Shown piece by piece: positions 14,719 to 14,744 of a stretch of 14,744 nucleotides of DNA. The translations under genes were made by a program, and so were the position numbers. The notes beneath the pieces are model-generated. The model had not been told where the DNA came from and did no database searches. It saw nothing but the letters and a program-made list of their open reading frames with translations. Numbering within the stretch: the first letter of the stretch is position 1; every line of letters begins with the position of its first letter. Source of the DNA: Asaia bogorensis (GTDB taxonomy: Bacteria > Pseudomonadota > Alphaproteobacteria > Acetobacterales > Acetobacteraceae); NCBI GenBank assembly GCA_945874515.1, contig CAMCHA010000012.1, forward strand, positions 1-14,744, read 5' to 3'.

Positions 14719-14744
14719 TTATTGTTTGCGGTCCTTGGTGACCG
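14719..14744 (-). CDS. Possible 3' end of an upstream gene
   Basis: An open frame enters from the right edge and ends VTKDRKQ-stop at 14719, 24 bp before the CoxL-like start. Position suggests the iron-sulfur small subunit expected for this operon, but seven residues are too few to identify it. Confidence 0.3.

Overview
The window is GC-rich bacterial chromosome in which every apparently intact gene reads on the minus strand; the only plus-strand gene is a broken one. The protein set (two tripartite-tricarboxylate-type binding proteins, short alphaproteobacterial flagellins, a two-domain cold-shock protein, a form II CoxL-type molybdenum hydroxylase) fits an alphaproteobacterium. Rhodospirillales/Acetobacteraceae (Roseomonas-like) is my best guess from family resemblance only. 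There are no rRNA or tRNA genes, CRISPR arrays, transposases or phage genes.

Layout, high to low coordinate, which is the direction of transcription. (a) 14744-11500: molybdenum hydroxylase operon, with the tail of a possible upstream gene, a CoxL-like large subunit and a CoxM-like FAD subunit, closed by a UUCG-loop terminator at 11441-11472. (b) 11370-9034: three tightly packed genes, an HpxZ/AtzH-like small protein, a DsbA-fold 2-hydroxychromene-2-carboxylate-isomerase-like protein and a DadA-like FAD oxidoreductase. (c) 9000-8031: a protein with two cold-shock domains joined by a long repetitive Gly/Arg/Phe linker, with an unusual leader (inverted repeat, possible leader ORF, no ATG start) and a strong terminator. 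(d) 7846-5868: two tandem flagellin paralogues separated by an AT-rich spacer with a terminator. (e) 5125-5841 (+): an aspartate/glutamate-racemase-family pseudogene with three separate lesions. (f) 5075-1: a probable catabolic cluster in the order TTT receptor, acyl-CoA dehydrogenase, CaiB/BaiF CoA-transferase, TTT receptor, PIG3-type quinone oxidoreductase (cut by the window edge).

Working model (inference): in (f) the receptors capture an organic acid, the CoA-transferase activates it and the acyl-CoA dehydrogenase oxidises it. The TctA/TctB membrane subunits are not present. Cluster (a) hydroxylates an unknown substrate; its active-site loop AYRGAGR marks it as form II rather than a proven CO dehydrogenase. 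HpxZ-type proteins belong to purine/oxalurate or s-triazine ring-degradation clusters, so (a) and (b) together may process a nitrogen heterocycle or amino compound, but this is not shown by the sequence.

The most notable non-coding signal is a modular palindromic repeat: a 66-bp unit, 62/66 identical in two copies at 1523 and 3946, each followed by a different large hairpin, inside the gaps of cluster (f). A degenerate relative of one hairpin lies between the flagellin genes.
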